From the NCBI RefSeq assembly GCF_023101765.2, contig NC_064234.1, forward strand, positions 682,001-746,000: 64,000 bases of DNA. The letters run 5' to 3'. Below, in pieces: positions 26,801-39,447 of this stretch. The notes beneath the pieces were generated by a model, which worked only from the letters and a program-made list of their open reading frames with translations, made no database searches and was not told the origin of the DNA. Position numbers and translations under genes: made by a program. The stretch comes from Spodoptera frugiperda (taxonomy: Eukaryota > Arthropoda > Insecta > Lepidoptera > Noctuidae). Numbering within the stretch: position 1 is the stretch's first letter; each line of letters opens with the position of its first letter.

Positions 26801-29800
26801 AGCGACCGCAGTCCGCTACGTGACCGGGACGACCCGCATTCAAATATTTTTGGTCATTTCTTTGATCGTGCCCTTGCCGTATATTCACGTACCAATGTCA
26901 TTTTGCTCTTAGTTAGTGGTAATCATAGAGGAGGGTACGTGGGACACGGTTTGAGCCTCCCATAGTAACATTTTGTTTCATTTAATAGGTCTCTCTTTGT
27001 GGTTACAAGAGTCTAGATTAGGATTAGAATGACATAATGTTATTTGATTATCGATTTTGCGGTTGAAGTTATAAGATAATTGGAGGTGTAATATGTGTAT
27101 CCAATATCCTAATTTCATAGGCAACAAAAACAGCAGGTGTGAATTAGGACCTATTTCACTACATATGGTATAGATAAATTTAGAACTGGAGTCCCGGACC
27201 CTACCCTTTCAAAGAAAATAGAAATGTTATAAAACAAAATAGACCTGCCCAGAGACAATATAGCTATTACCTAGATTTTCCTCAGAGAATTACCGCATTT
27301 ATCTAGTTAAGCACTACAATATTCCGGTAATCTTCCCAGGACCTAAGTAGTTACTTGTCGTATATTCACACCTCATTGAGAATGCCATTAGATCCCCTAG
27401 TCATAAAGAAATAGAATATTGCTACTACCACGATCTCGCTCGCTATATTAAAAAGATTTCCAACCTCTACTAACTGAAATAAAAACGTTACATCTATTAT
27501 TAAGTTAATGAATATGTGAGCAGTGTTCAACGAGAAAAATCACGAGAGTTGTTCATAAAAAAAAAACTTTTAATTTCGCTTCAATTAAAACGAGTTTGAA
27601 CTAGATGTAGAAGGGTTCAACTTACAAATTCATTCATTCATCAGCTACCATAATTTGTGTTCTCATTGTGATGTAAATAATGTAAACGAAACACATTGTG
27701 CTAAAAACTTTGGAATCGTGATAAAATACGGCGAAAGTTTTTATGGAGAAACATGTTTTCAATGTTCTTTGTTAGTTGCGAGTGTATTGTTCGTGGAATA
27801 AACGATTACGTAGATGTCTGCTTTATATAGCAGTCCCTCATTGACCGTTACCACGACCGGTCCCGGGGGAGATAACGCCATAATAGATACACACCGATTA
27901 CTGATCGTTCCGTGTTAATAATACCCCTTGTTCAGCCTTTACATGGACAGACAATCTAAAATTTTGCATTTGAATAACGTTAAAAACATATCGATATTCT
28001 ACAATAGATATCTCTTCGTAGTAAATACAAGCATTTTAAATCCTGCATCGCAAGCCCGCCATCAATCTCCTAAAATATTTTGTTACTATTTTATTATTCA
28101 GTGGTTTACTACTAAAGCGATATGAATACGTGTGCACGGGTTCTCCTGCTTTTTTATTTTCAAATAAAAACATGACTTGGATATCGTGGCATGCATGTGA
28201 GTCATAACAAAACCATTAAAGGTTGTGCCACGAAGGGTAAATCAGAGATACATTATCGAGGAGTTCATCGTGACGATATTTATGAATTGATAGCCTCCTA
28301 TCTTATCAAATGTCCTTTGTAATATGAACGACTTTAAACTGAACATAATATGTTATTTTTATACTGAGATATCCGTAATTATGCGGACACATTATTGAAA
28401 TCCGTTAAAAGAGGCCGATTCCACTGTTAGTTTCACTAAAACTTACGGTTGACTTAAAACTTGAACAATCAATTTCTAAAATTACTAACAATAAAATACA
28501 ATTGATTGGTATGTTATACGATGTAGTAATAACTGTCGGATGGAGACATTATAAACCAATAACAGTTAAAAACGTAATTATTTTTCAATTATCATAAAAG
28601 TGATCATCAAACAGTAGAAGCGAATAGAAAGACTATCAACAATAACACTTAATGAAGTGACAGGAGATTACCGTCAGCTGACAATGAACACCACGCCACG
28701 ATAAATCATTTCAAGATGAGTTAATTCCTCTCTATGACACACATTAATATTTTTGACACAACATAACTTTATTATAAAGTAACGAAAGTCTACCATCATC
28801 ACAGGCCTCCCTAATAGCTTGGATTCAAATACGGATGTGGCTTACCGCATAGGAGATTGCAAGAACCAGCCTTTATCGTTGGTTTGTGTAAGGCCAGTAA
28901 GCCAGAGCTGGAAAACAATAATTTGAAAAAAGTCTAGTAAATGTCATTGTAGAAGTAATACGAATATTTTTCTGGCTCCAACTGATTACCCCTCACACAA
29001 TTCGTGGAAAGGTATCCCAATCCATCAAGATGTTCCCAAGATAATCTTACATCTTTTTCTTGTAGGGTATCAGCTTCAAATTACTATTCTCGTGTAGAAT
29101 GCCACGGTCGTCTCCGTCCTTACATAATAAGTTACCATCCACGATAGTTTCTACATTGGCCGCGCTAATGCGTCAGCTCTAAGGTCGAATGTAGGCTTTA
29201 TGGCCGTTATTCAAGACGCTTCGTGCTTCACGACCACAATATTCATCGCTACGGATTAAATAACTGCCACTTACACATATTTTATAGTCGCTGCTACGTA
29301 CTGATAATGCTCTAAAAGTATTTGTATTACACTTTTTACTACCTCCAGTCTCGTGCAGCCATTTGCTAATTGGATTAAATTAAACTTTCAGTCACATTTG
29401 GGAATAAGATTAATGCCATAATTCGGACTTTAAATTCATGTGTTATATGACCGACATTATCAAGTTTAGCTTCAATGCTCAGTGGGTTCGTTCCAAAATT
29501 ACAATACGTTGAAATTCCACCCGTGACGTTGAAGTTGTAATGTAGTTTAGCCGCAACAAGTGTGCGAGGCATACTGGCCTGTAATTTTGATAATGGTCAC
29601 GAGGGGCGTGCTGCAGATAAGCGAGATAACGGGTGAGACGACTGGGCTTTGGCCTTGTGGACCGGACGGATTGTAGAACCCGGTCCTGAGACTCGGGGAG
29701 GTTCTGAAGCCACCCTTTGCGGTGATAGGAATAATAATGCCTTGTGTCACTTGCAGCTCCTACATGAATATCAGAACAGAATTCAGTGTGCATGCGTTTG

Positions 29801-29932
29801 CATAAGTAATTAGCGCTTCTATATAACGGTTTAGAGTGAATTGGTTAACGTGAGACCAAATGTGTGCTATCTTTTTTTATTTATCTCTCTGTATGTTTGA
29901 AAACAAAAGTTTCCTTGACCTTCTCCGTTCAG

Positions 29933-30039
29933 TTACGTGATCACAGAACTGCTACAGAGCGACCTACACAAGATCATCGTGTCACCGCAGCACCTATCAG
30001 CCGACCACATCAAAGTCTTCCTCTACCAGATATTAAGAG
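29933..30039 (+). CDS. nmo: nemo/NLK exon: hinge, alphaD-alphaE
   Basis: The first base completes Ile, then the exon reads YVITELLQSDLHKIIVSP, then QHLSADHIKVFLYQILR and one base of Gly. This is the hinge and C-lobe start of the kinase. YVITELLQSDL is the NLK form of the MAP-kinase hinge (gatekeeper region through the D of SDLH). The acceptor is gttcag and the donor gtaagt. The phase joins exactly to 6900-6955 upstream and 44247-44415 downstream. Flanked by 23-kb and 14-kb introns, it is an isolated exon that ORF-based gene finders could easily miss. Confidence 0.97.
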
Positions 30040-30670
30040 GTAAGTTTTATTTTATTTCCTTATCAACTAAGTATTATTCGGTTTTTTACAGAACTAAACA
30101 CTCTGTATGTGTTCCGTGTATGACTATATGTAGTAGCAATCCGCAAAAGGCTTCCGGGTGCTTTAATATATAAATTAAATTACACACAAGACATAGTGAC
30201 TAATACTTTTCTTCAGTAGACAGAATGGAATCTTTTTTTGTTTTTGTGCCCTGCATTAGGATTTTTTCCTGTATTGTTGGTTGTTTGTAAACGCAAACAT
30301 ACAATTTCAAATACACATGACGACAAAAATTTGTAGATCACGCAAAGAGTTGTTCCGCTTCACTTTGCACGTACAATCAAACATGTATCGAGTAACTTCA
30401 AGCTCATAGTAAAATACGTAATTAAATTGATCTGAATGCTGAAAAGTCTATAAGAGTCGGTTGCGACCATAACCTTATCGGAAATGGAGCGTGAGAAATA
30501 AGCTATTATGAACGTTTAAATATCAGTACCACTTCGTAAAAGGTACGTTGATATTTTTATATCCTTCAGTGTCACCTTAGGTGCAATTAGGGACAATACT
30601 TACAATTATGCATATTATTATAATTTCTAAATAAAACATGTATGTGTGACGAAGAAGTGGGCCAAAATTC

Positions 30671-30735
30671 TTATAAAAATCAATTTGTTTGTTAGTCTGA
30701 CTAAAGCTCGGGAAAGACTGAACCGAATTAGCTGA
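30671..30735 (+). repeat. Helitron 5'-end fragment (degraded)
   Basis: TTATAAAAATCAATT, then GTTAGTCTGACTAAAGCTCG and a stretch like GACTGAACCGAATTAGC, resembles the start of the intact Helitron at 59589 by eye at about three bases in four. Only the 5' end is present and no CTAG terminus follows. It lies immediately upstream of the reverse-transcriptase element, which may have inserted into or beside it. Confidence 0.5.
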
Positions 30736-30790
30736 ACTGAACATAATTGTATATGTCCAGGGCCAAACTTACGTTCATAATTATCATTGA

Positions 30791-32651
30791 GCAAGTGGAA
30801 TCGAACACAACGGTTCCAAGAGGAAAGTATTTATTTGTGCGGATGCCATAACGGGGGTGTTGCGTCAGGGCATGGAATACTACATTCCATTCTCGGATGC
30901 GACATCTTTCGGTGGGACTCGTCCATGGTTCGATGTCGACTGCAGACGTGCTGAAGCGCGAAAGCATGCGGCATACTTGGCATGGGCGGATGCCAGGCGT
31001 CGTAGGGCTGACGACATTCTTCAGAGGAAGAGAGCCTATAACCGGGCTGCCAAGTCATGCAAAAAGGCATTACGGATGGCTCGGTTCAACCACATTGGCC
31101 GAATAGGGAACAAACTGGCTTCTTACCCAGCGGGTAGTAAAGCGTTTTGGTCCCTGGCCAAGGCGGTTGAATCGAACTTCTGCCGCCCTTCACTCCCACC
31201 TCTCCTGGGGCCTAACGGGACACTGGCACACACCGCGGTAGAGAAAGCGAACCTGTTTGCTTCTCTATTTGCGGAATCTTCACGTCTTGATACTGGTGGC
31301 GCTTTGCCTCCTTCTCTCCATAGAGTTTGCGAGACGAATATGTCAAAAATTCGCATACGACAGAAGGAGGTATATAAGACGTTGCGTAATCTTGACGTGA
31401 ACAAGGCCAGTGGCCCCGACGGAATCCCAGCCGTGGTTTTAAAAATCTGTGCGCCTGAGTTGTCTCCAATCCTGACACGCCTGTTTCGACTTTCTTTGGA
31501 GACTGGTCAAGTGCCGGTTGCATGGAAGCTAGCCAACGTGCAGCCTGTGCCCAAAAAAGGTAGTCGTGCCGACCCTAATAATTACCGGCCAATCTCGGTC
31601 ACGTCCATACTCTGCAAGAGTATGGAACGTGTACTTAACAACAGGCTCCTGGCATACCTTGAAGGTAACGACCTCCTCAGTGATCAGCAGTATGGGTTTC
31701 GCCGCAACCGATCCACTGGGGACCTTCTTGCGTATGCCACCCACATTTGGAGCGAGGCCATCGAGAAGCACGGGGAGGCAATAGCGGTCTCTCTCGATAT
31801 ATCGAAGGCCTTTGACAGGGTTTGGCACGACAGCCTTATCGGCAAGCTTCCTGCATATGGACTTCCCGCTGATCTGTGCAGATGGATTGCAGACTTCCTG
31901 AGGGATCGGTCAATTCGAGTAGTCATTGATGGCTGCTCGTCTGACCAATTTGGCATCAACGCCGGAGTCCCTCAGGGGTCAGTACTTTCAGCAACGCTCT
32001 TTTTGCTGCACATCAACGACCTGCTTAAGCCCGGTATCTTTGGGTATGCAGATGACAGCACAGTTGTTGAAAGGTATGTGTCCGATGCGCGGAGTAGCGG
32101 AACACAGATCCGGTCTCTAAGAGAATCCATGGTCGAACGGTTGAACTCGTCCTTGAAGGCGGTTTCCGATTGGGGTGACGCCAACTTGGTCAAGTTCAAC
32201 GCTACCAAAACCCAGGCGTGTCTATTCTCTGCCAAACGGAGTCAATTTCCGCTGGCTCCGACTTTCCGAAGTGTGTCCGTTCCGGTAGCGGATCGTCTTG
32301 AGCTTCTGGGCGTAACTCTATCGCCAACGCTTAACTTCGGCTCTTATATAGAGTCGAAGGCGCATCTGGCTGGTAGGAAGTTGGGTATCCTCTCGAAGGT
32401 GAGACGGTACTTCACACCGAAACAACTGCTTGTACCAAAAAGGTTCGGTCATGTATGGATTACTGTTCTGTTGGGACGGCTCGGCCAAATACCAGCTGGA
32501 TGCGCTCGAACACATTGAAAGGCGTGCCAAGAGGCTCATCAATGACGATGCGAAGGCCCGGAAAGCCTTGAACACAGGCGCAAGGTCGCAAGCCTTTCCG
32601 TTTTTTACCGGATACATTTCGGAGAGTGTGCGGGGGAATTGCACAACTTGA
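30791..32651 (+). pseudogene. Reverse transcriptase of non-LTR element, frameshifted
   Basis: RNA-directed DNA polymerase of a retrotransposon. The main frame, numbered from the GTG at 30857, shows the ordered RT blocks: NKASGPDG (about residue 182), NYRPISV, LDISKAFDRVWHD, AGVPQGSVL (about 370) and the catalytic GYADDS (about 397). The frame is lost near 32440-32475. Reading SCMDYCS and then CWDGSAKYQLDALEHIERRA requires two successive frame changes, giving the C-terminal segment in another frame to 32651. There is no in-frame ATG at the natural start and no endonuclease, so this copy is dead. The RT core is otherwise uninterrupted, implying fairly recent decay. Confidence 0.9.
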
Positions 32652-32951
32652 TTCCCCCTGTCCTTTTCATATCGAACCACAAGACAATCCGAGGCGCACC
32701 GCTTCATGGTAGATATTACCCACTCGCACGAAGCGCTTCGCTTAAAACTTCCTTGTGCGAACTGAAGGGAGTGGAACTCCTTGCCGCAGTCTGTGTTTCC
32801 TGATGGGTATAACTTGGGTGTCTTCAAGGCCCGAGTGAATAGGTTGCTTATAGGCAGACGTGCTCCACCGTAGGCCGTATCATCACTTACCATCAGGTGA
32901 GATAGCGGCCAAACGTCGACCCATTAAATGTAAAAAAAATGTAAAAAAAAA
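30791..32951 (+). mobile_element. 5'-truncated non-LTR retrotransposon (jockey/CR1-type)
   Basis: It contains a reverse-transcriptase reading frame, a 3' region with CACTTACCATCAGGTGAGAT (a string I associate with lepidopteran LINE tails) and an A-rich end made of TGTAAAAAAAA units at 32938-32951. The frame is open upstream only to a stop at 30788-30790, and no endonuclease domain precedes it. The 5' end is therefore truncated somewhere near or before 30791. No target-site duplication is obvious. It is inserted in sense orientation in a nemo intron. Confidence 0.9.
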
Positions 32952-35900
32952 TTATTAAATTCAACCTGATTCAGCTGAAATATTTCGTACTATTGCTTAA
33001 AAATAAGTTTGTAATTACTCACCTAGATGTTTACTAAAGGAAAGTATAATAGCGCCCACGTGGGAATTGTAGTGTCATTGCTTAATCTACGTACCTAAAT
33101 GTGATTTATTACTCCTATTTTGGTAATCTAAATAAAATATTGTCTTAAAATTTTCACTAAATTATAATAACGATTTTTTCCCCAAAGTGTTAGGCGGAGT
33201 AACTTGGGAACTTGCTACGGTCGTTTGCTTAGCTTACATAATAAGTCCAATTGTAAAAGTGGACTATTCAATTTAAAGATTGATCTAATTTTGAATTTCG
33301 TTATGATACAATTCCAACCAGACCACATAGATATGTGGTTCTAGAAAGGACATCCTTTCTGTATCCCCAGAAACGAGTAATTTGCAAAAATCTCACATAA
33401 AAATATAAATTTTCATATGATGTAAATACACGTGTTATTTCGCCAATGACGTATGTCGCTCTGCAGAGATACGGCGCGTAATCAACGTGGGAATCGAATG
33501 GAAATGAGTCGAACGCAAACTTATTATAACTTCTGACATTTGTTATTACAATAACGTACCCCAGGGCGACCGCTAGTTCACCTGTGAACATCGTTATCAT
33601 AATTAACTGTTAAATATGTATTACCATTTACATGGAATTGATCAATCTTATAGATACTCAATACTAAGTAACGTATCTTCGTGTTGAAACATTTACATAG
33701 CATACAACAAACAAACAACGAATATATTTCTTTTATAGTCTTTTGTAATAATGGTGGTGAAAGGGAGCACACTTATACAGTCCAAATGGTCCATTTGAAA
33801 GGGTAGCGATACATATCGGCCTTCGCTGAGACTTTCACAATTACAGGATCCTGAGTAGGGACGGGCAACCCTATCCGTGTTGTTGCTAACGAGGAAAATT
33901 CCGACAGCTTTAAAATGTTTCAAACAATACAAATTATTTCTTTGAGAAACTTGCTTGAAGAAAAACTCTTTGGCACGTCAAAGTGAGGGATTTTATATCA
34001 CCGGAAGCTGAGGGATTGTTAAAGTTAAGTGTGGACTTTTACAGTTTTTGACAGCCCTAGCATAGTAGCATTACTGCCGCAGCCGGAACGGAGCAATAAC
34101 ATTTGGCTCGGCTGATTCATGCTAGGGGTGGTCACAGACCGTACATTTCAGTTCATTGTATCATGGCTCATTAATATGCGAACCCCGCACGTTACTTTAA
34201 TACTTAAATATTATATTTTCGGCTTCGTAATTTCAGATCTCGTTTCACGTTTCATTTGGGATTTGGGGTTTTGTTGGATTTTTTCTGTAAATAATGAAAG
34301 AAAAGTATTGTGTACTTTCAAAATAAACGTTGGCTTGTCCGTAAGTGAATTGCTGCCAGTAAAGTGATTTGCTCTACTCAACATATGAATGTATAAAAAT
34401 ATTGCTCTTAAATATATACCACTTGCATTATGTAATTGATTTAAGGAATCAATCAATCAATTATCAATATCCGATTGCAATCTTCAGTGATTGTAGTAAC
34501 ATTAGACAACTAGTAGGAAATGTAGTAAATTACTATCATTATTCACGGCATTAATTACCCAGAGCGAATATCCATTGCAATATCCATCCATCATTAATTA
34601 GTATCGATCACGATTACACAGGGCCTCATATAACTGTCACCGCATACATAGCTACACTACTTAGACTAGAAGATCACCACGTTCAACCAGTTTCCAATTT
34701 AAATGTGAGTAACACCTGTCCCATTTTTTTGGTACTACTCGCCCCGCAGCTTAGCGGTGTCGTCGCGAAATGTCAAAATGGGAAAAATATCACGAGCTCA
34801 CCCGCTCCTCGACATGACATTAATATTTGACGAGCTGCACTTTTAACTTGAAAGTTAAAAAGTTCCTGCACAAGCGTCGAACATTGCTCCGGCAAATACG
34901 CTTTTATTTTTATTAGCTTTTGCATTGATACGCGTGCTACTCGTGCTAGCTTCTTAGCATGCCTTTATATGATGGAGTTCGTTTTATGATCGAATACTTA
35001 ATGGAAACTTCTTTAATGGCGTCTGTTCAAAGTAGACAAGTTTTTCCATTAGCGCGCCATCTACCACAGCCATATTCCGTACGTTATGGTTATGGTATGC
35101 CAGTGAACACGAGGTGCAACTTGACGAAACAATAAACACTGGCTCGCTGCTTTATATCAATGAGAGAAATATGTTATAACACGCCAGGAGCGGATGGAGG
35201 CAGTACGTTTGGCCAGCGGCTTAGTAAACAGAAGAGGTTGATTGCGGCCGAGCTCGGCCTGTGCGCGCCGATAAATACAAGTTTAAAACCAAGCCGGGTA
35301 GTGAGCTCCTCTGAGACCAGGTCGAGCTCGTGCCCGCGCCGCCTCGTCTCGCAGCCCGAACACGCCCACTTCCACCTGCCGTAAATCAATTAAAACTCCC
35401 GAGTGCTACCAACTTCCACTTCTCCAGACAAATGGCGACGCGCCACAAAAACTACTGGTTTCTCTGCTCAAAAGACACTTTATGACGACTAATTCCCGCC
35501 ACCATTAAGCTCACTTCAAACTTTTAAAATCGTTCACTATGTATGCTAATGTAATCCACTTTCGCAGATGAAAAGAATCGCTTCGCAGCCGTCGCGTCGT
35601 CTCCCGATTTGGTATTATTAATTTGTGCAATTATTCGTGCAGTGCCAAGAGATTTCCCGAGAGTAGAACGCGCGAAGGGAATCTAGAAAAATGCGGTCGT
35701 TAAGCCCCCACCGCCTCTGCTGGCGCGTTTAATTAAAAACTTTATAGTTGCACCGCCTTGATGGCTCCCTCTAACTGAAATCTCATAGACAACTGCACCC
35801 TGAACTAAATTGAACCCTTTAACTGCTTGGAGACATGTTATCATTGCCTCTGAATCATCATCATATATTTGAATGCATAATTTCATAGGTTTCACAGAAG

Positions 35901-38900
35901 TAGATAGTAACATAGGCATAAACGTTGCGTGTCAGTGAATGCATGCAAGCGGCGATTAGGGGTGACAACACGACTGAGATAGTTTTAATATTCTACACGC
36001 TCTTTTAGATTAAACTTGCTCGACACTTTTGTCTCATTCAGCGTACGACGTGCAGGGGAAGCGTTTTAATGAAACCGACATCACTGTGTCTAACCTAAGA
36101 GTAATGAGGGAATGAGTGAATAAAATACATTAAGCTCTACATTATACTGCAGCATTCGATTTAAAGAGACGACATAAAAGAATAAAGTATTTAATATCAT
36201 GTTGAGCAAATGTCGACTATTCAGGAAATGTGACTTCGACAGATATGTTATGTCGACGTTAGACCAACACGGAGATGTCGGATTCTGCAGAATGCAGTTT
36301 GTCTTATATGCAACAAATGCATAGTAACCAGTCGTGCATATTTCGCGCGTCTCGAACATGAGTGCATTGTGCAAGGACGCACACCGGCCAGCTATGCTAA
36401 TCGTCCGAGCCCGGTCGCCGGTCCAGTTGTCCTGTCCGATATTAATTATGTATGGATTGTGGTGCCACAGCCCGCCTCAGCCCCACATCGGAGTAGCTCG
36501 TGTGTAACAGTCACAGGATTCTCCTCCGTCATCGGTATTCAAATGCTGGATTACGTTATAGTAAATGATCCAATTTACAACTAACGAAATACATTTGAAT
36601 TAGCGAAATCAGATAACTGTTTATTACACATGGGTGCTTAGTTCGAAGGTTAATTATTGAGAGCAGATTTCTAGATTGGATATAAAATTAAAAGCAACTA
36701 TACCAATTCTACCGAAAGGCGTTTAATTAATTTTATTTACGTATCCAACGAAAAGAACAGATAAGATCGCAAGCTGGCGGCTGCGGCCTCGGCGCGCCGG
36801 TAACGAGCAGAATTATGGAAATGCGCCGCGCTGCTCACGAGCTACGTCTACTCTCTAATATTATTTATACGCGAGTTTTTCCCTGCAGGAAATCACCACG
36901 CACACCCCTGTAATGTAAGCTGCCGAGGATTTGCTCTGATAAATAGCCGTCTTCCGTTCTGTCGCCACCTTCAATGACTATTCTAAAGAATAAATTTAAA
37001 AATTCAATCACATCGGCTGACCATTCGGCGTTCACAGTGGAAAATGTTGAATAGAATTTCTGTATTTGCAAAGAAAGTCACGTTTGAAACGAGTTCTGTG
37101 TCTGAACGGAATTAGATTTTATCACGTTTTTAAAAATAATTGCAACAATAAAAGTGTGTATTGATAGAAGACGAGGGAACGAAAACTGACGACGCCGGTC
37201 GACGGAAAAACCTCTAAGTGGAAAGGCCTGCCGGTGTCTCGTTCGCTCCCTCTAATGGAATTTACTTCAGGCCGTCTTGTCGCCATCTGCGAAATAAGCT
37301 ACGTTTTATGTACGAATGTGTACGTACACTACTCAGGAAATTAATGATATTAAAACATTTATATTATATACTTTATATTTCTGTATTTAGTGTCACAGTT
37401 ATAACACGCGAGGTTGGTTAGAAGGATGTATGTGACATGTATAATCTCCGGATACATGTTTGCTGAAATCCCACTGTCAGCCTGATGAGCCGATTAATTT
37501 GTCAGTGGACAACCAAAACCTGTGACATGTTTGTGTCGAAGCTCATCCTTGACAGTTACATTGGTAAATCTTTTCGTACGACTACAAATACAACGCATAA
37601 ACCTTTCGCGACCACAAATTAAATATTTCTGTATCTGCGAGAGGAGCAGTTATGCCGTGATTTATTCCGATAACTTTTCTCTGTAGTTTGCTTCCGAGAA
37701 GCTTAGCTTATCGTAGTTGACTGAAAGATAACCTTAGCGGTTTACCATCGGAATGTTTGAAAATATATGAGGTAACAAATCCTAAGGATAAATCGTAACA
37801 GTACCACTGATATTTTAGCTTCATATCAGAAATGGCTTTTTAGATTACGGTACCTTTCTCTTGTGATAAATAGCTGAGCGTTGATAAAGTGAGATTCGTA
37901 ATTCCAATTTGGTTTCGTAATTGATGGCAACCGCACCGCTTTGATGAGCCTCTTGTCTTTGACGTCGAGTCGGCTCCCTAACGGTGCGCACCAGTTTAGT
38001 CGTGTTAGGGCGTTAATTGTAAAAGCGTCATCCGCCACGGGAGCGGCACGGAGGGAGCGTGAGATTGGGACTCACGCGCATACAGAGTACAGACCCGACT
38101 CTTGTTTGTTTACCGTCACTGCGCGTGAACCAACATTGTGGTGTGAAGCGATTTACTGTTAAGAGTTACTATTGTACTTAAAAACCGTCTCTCTTTTATT
38201 TAAGTGCTCATGGGGTCGGTTATGAAAGGTACAGCATAAAACCCCATTAATATATCATAGAGCCTCGTTTACTAGAATCTCAAATTCAATTAGAACGATG
38301 TAACTTAACGAGCTAGCAGTCATTAATGGTGTGTGCGACGGAAGCTATGATCAGGTACCATTACAGGGTTACAATCAAAGAATACTTAGCAATGGTCAGT
38401 GGCGGTTGTCAGTGCATTGTCCCCTGGCGTGGTCGCTAGGAGCCAGGACCATGTCGCGGTCGACTGCGCGGGCGCGTGCGGCCGTCGACCTGCAAGTAAT
38501 GGACTCGCCGCTCAATAAACAACATTTACGCGCTACTTTTCTCGCTCCCCTACATTATTGCTGCTTTGTTCTTCAAGTTTTTACGCCCTTTGAGGTAATA
38601 TAAGGCAATATTATGAAAATTTTGTGGCAGACTCGCATAAATGTGCGTAAATTATAGATTGTGTCTCGCCTGCTGTGCCGTCTCGGTTGGTTACAGACAG
38701 TTTGTCTTCATGGTCTCTTATTTTGCAAAGGAAATGTACAAATGAATGTATCAGAGGACATTTATTACGAGTGGGTCCATAAAATGTAACATGAACATTT
38801 AATTCCCCGTTAGCTCTTACGTCAATACATTGCTAATGAGCTCAAAATGTTTCATCACGTAGCGCCTGCTCGGAGGCATTCGTGAGATAATGTGTGAATT

Positions 38901-39192
38901 TTGCTCCGAAACTGAGTTTTATAATTATAGTAACGGTATTTACGAAGTTAGTTAGTCCATTTCGTCCAGGTTGCGTGGTTTTATCATAAAACTCGAACGA
39001 GTTGCGTGTAGGTGAAAACTGCGGTACACCCGCTGGGAAATTAAACTCGGAGCGACGCGGCGAGGTGGCGTTAATTTGTTTTGGCACAGACAGCGCCGGG
39101 GTCCGTCGCTAGCTTCCCGCAGCCCCTAATGCTCGAGCGTCAGACGCTCGCTCCTGCAGAAATTGTCCAAATGTTGCAGTCCTCTGAACTGA

Positions 39193-39447
39193 TTTAATAA
39201 CTTGTACGTAGTAGTTGTCTCTACTATTGAAGTAGTAGATGTAATTAGATTTTTTAAGGCTGCTCTAACTGTCAAGTTTGTTGATAATGGTCCTATAAGT
39301 TTTACTTTCCTAGATACAAACTGCCATGAGATCAAAGTTAGTAACGCTACACGAGTTTGTAATGATATTGGAACTTCTAAAGATGTTGCCGTATCTCGAA
39401 TTCTGATTGTTTACAGTCATGAATATTACCCGTTTACTATTAAATAA
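39193..39447 (+). other. Short coding-like open frame, unrecognised
   Basis: An 84-codon stop-to-stop frame without an early ATG. It looks protein-like (for example FVDNGPISFTFLDTN), with T-rich third positions and mixed hydrophobic and charged residues. No family is recognised and no splice sites are convincing. It could be a fragment of an old mobile element or chance; the antisense strand is also partly open here. Confidence 0.15.

Larger units (their letters stand above)
6956..29932 (+). other. nmo: nemo large intron (about 23 kb)
   Basis: Donor gtatcc at 6956, acceptor cgttcag at 29926-29932. No exon of nemo or any other recognisable gene is seen. Many 60-130-codon open frames occur on both strands, but none has a domain or convincing codon use. 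Listed separately are a 201-nt exon-like block (14456-14656), a retroelement tail inside a 132-bp duplication (16464-16821) and a strong hairpin (23792-23847). Several GC-rich islands stand out from the AT-rich background: about 10630-10800, 19010-19110, 20085-20140 and 25320-25490. They could be regulatory, but nothing in the sequence proves it. Confidence 0.8.

Noticed and set aside
32318..32893. 191-codon minus-strand frame
   Set aside because: It is the antisense shadow of the non-LTR element's reverse-transcriptase 3' end; no independent homology.
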